DNA of 64,000 bases, taken from Chionis minor. Taxonomy: Eukaryota; Chordata; Aves; Charadriiformes; Chionididae. Where the stretch lies: positions 194,492 to 258,491 of the forward strand of contig VZSF01001203.1 of the NCBI GenBank assembly GCA_013398295.1. Reading direction: 5' to 3'. Position 1 is the stretch's first letter. The number at the start of each line of letters is the position of its first letter. Shown piece after piece: positions 62,851-64,000 of the stretch. A program made the translations under genes and the position numbers. Under the pieces are notes generated by a model, which made no database searches, had not been told where the DNA came from, and saw only the letters and a program-made list of their open reading frames with translations.

Positions 62851-64000
62851 GTAGGATCATTCAGATGATTATGACATCCTACTATGTGGTTCCATTTATT
62901 ACTGTAACATATGATAATATTGGAGAAATGACATAACTTTATGAATAGAATACTTTGCAACCGCATCAATTAATATGTTTTACTACTCAGATTCAGTATG
63001 GACATGATCCTATGTGGTATGCAACTGACAAATTGCTCTTGGAATACTAGATATCAGTGAAGATATTTACAAAAGAATTCTGTAAATATCCTTTGAAAAC
63101 ATCTGTAGCTCAAGTAACTGTGGAAGAAATGTGTGTGCCACCTTAGTAACATTTGCAAAGTCTAATACCATTGCATCTACTCATAGGATGTGATTGTGTA
63201 GTTGTCTCTCAAGCAATTCATTAAGCTAACGGCTTTTGCTCTATGTAAGCATTAATGTTTATTTCTGTTTATTTTTCTACTTTCATAATAATAAAATTTT
63301 CTTTATATCTCTGCATTTCACTGCCTGCTACTCCTCTCTAGTAATGAATGAGGAGAAAAGTTGTGCAACGGAATGAGAAATTTCTTAGCTGATAAACTTC
63401 TTTCCATTAATAGCCCACCTACATGGTTTGGTGAATGACTAATAGAGTTTGTAGTACCATGAATTTTTTTCTTATTAAGTATGTGATAACACATGATACT
63501 AATCTGTGTTTTAAGATTAATCATTCATTACTGGAGTGCTTTCACCGTTTTGGAGTGTTGTCACAGTTTTAGATAAAGTGTTTTGGTGTCCAGTCCAGCT
63601 GAAAGATAGGACTTATTTTTGAACATCCAGCAACAACATTGGGCCATCTCCAAATTCCGTACAAGAAGAGGCATTTCCCACTAGTGATATTTGAAGAGAA
63701 AAATTGTTAGCAATAAGAAAATTATCATCCCAGAGCTCGCTAACTGCAGTCACTTTGCCTCCTGCATTTCAGAATTTTGCTCTTTCCTCCTGAATACCAA
63801 AGGAATTTTTAGTGTCAGATAATATTTATCCTATACTCATTACCTATACGCTTTGCCTTCCTTACTGTCTCCCTGCTGTGCAGCAACATTGCATTGGAGC
63901 AGAGTTTTCAAGGGAAATGCACTACTGCAGAACAAGAGGCTCTGTGCCTCTGCCCAGAAGCCTTTGAGACAGGTCTGTGATCTGCAGGATTTCCCCACAG
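62851..64000 (+). other. FREM2: FREM2 intron after exon i (5' part)
   Basis: Starts GTAGGA and runs to the end of the window. The second half of Calx-beta 5 is not found here. The last bases (GATTTCCCCACAG) look like a splice acceptor, so the next exon may begin at 64001. Confidence 0.75.

Noticed and set aside
1..64000. tRNA, rRNA, CRISPR arrays, bacterial operons, intact retroviruses
   Set aside because: I saw no cloverleaf with A and B boxes, no regularly spaced direct repeats, and no LTR pair or gag-pol-env order.

Overview
The window looks like nuclear DNA of a bird. It is AT-rich and intron-dominated. It carries seven recognisable CR1 (chicken repeat 1) retrotransposon pieces, several ending in the avian CR1 tail built from ATTCTATGAT-type units, and no bacterial-style gene packing. 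The only clear gene is the middle of FREM2 (FRAS1-related extracellular matrix protein 2), read on the + strand as nine small coding exons between 35313 and 62850. I cannot name the species.

Layout. Positions 1-35312 are the 3' part of one very long FREM2 intron. It holds four CR1 copies (6173-7522 minus, 9413-9775 minus, 17300-18390 plus, 23823-24229 plus), a CpG-rich patch (21729-21930), homopolymer runs, short tandem repeats, and an unidentified degraded reading frame on the minus strand (2245-3006). Exons a-d lie at 35313-41956. A 15.9 kb intron (41957-57834) follows and contains a CR1 inserted inside another CR1 (50037-50641). Exons e-i lie at 57835-62850, and the last 1150 bases are intron, ending in an acceptor-like CAG at base 64000.

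The nine exons join without a break in frame into 554 codons. Every boundary is phase 1 and every intron is GT-AG. They encode four complete Calx-beta domains, each made by an exon pair (a+b, c+d, e+f, g+h), and the first half of a fifth (exon i). The signal peptide, the CSPG/NG2-type repeats, the transmembrane segment and the tail lie outside the window. From knowledge of the family, FREM2 is a membrane-anchored basement-membrane protein that acts with FRAS1 and FREM1 in epithelial-mesenchymal adhesion; loss in humans causes Fraser syndrome.

The most interesting signals outside the gene are: a mosaic identity pattern between two inverted CR1 copies 9.8 kb apart, which also share a stop codon and a frameshift; the nested CR1; the minus-strand frame of 253 codons with a single internal stop; a NAGNAG tandem acceptor at exon a; and a 76-nt intron between exons h and i. 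I found no undescribed multi-gene system.
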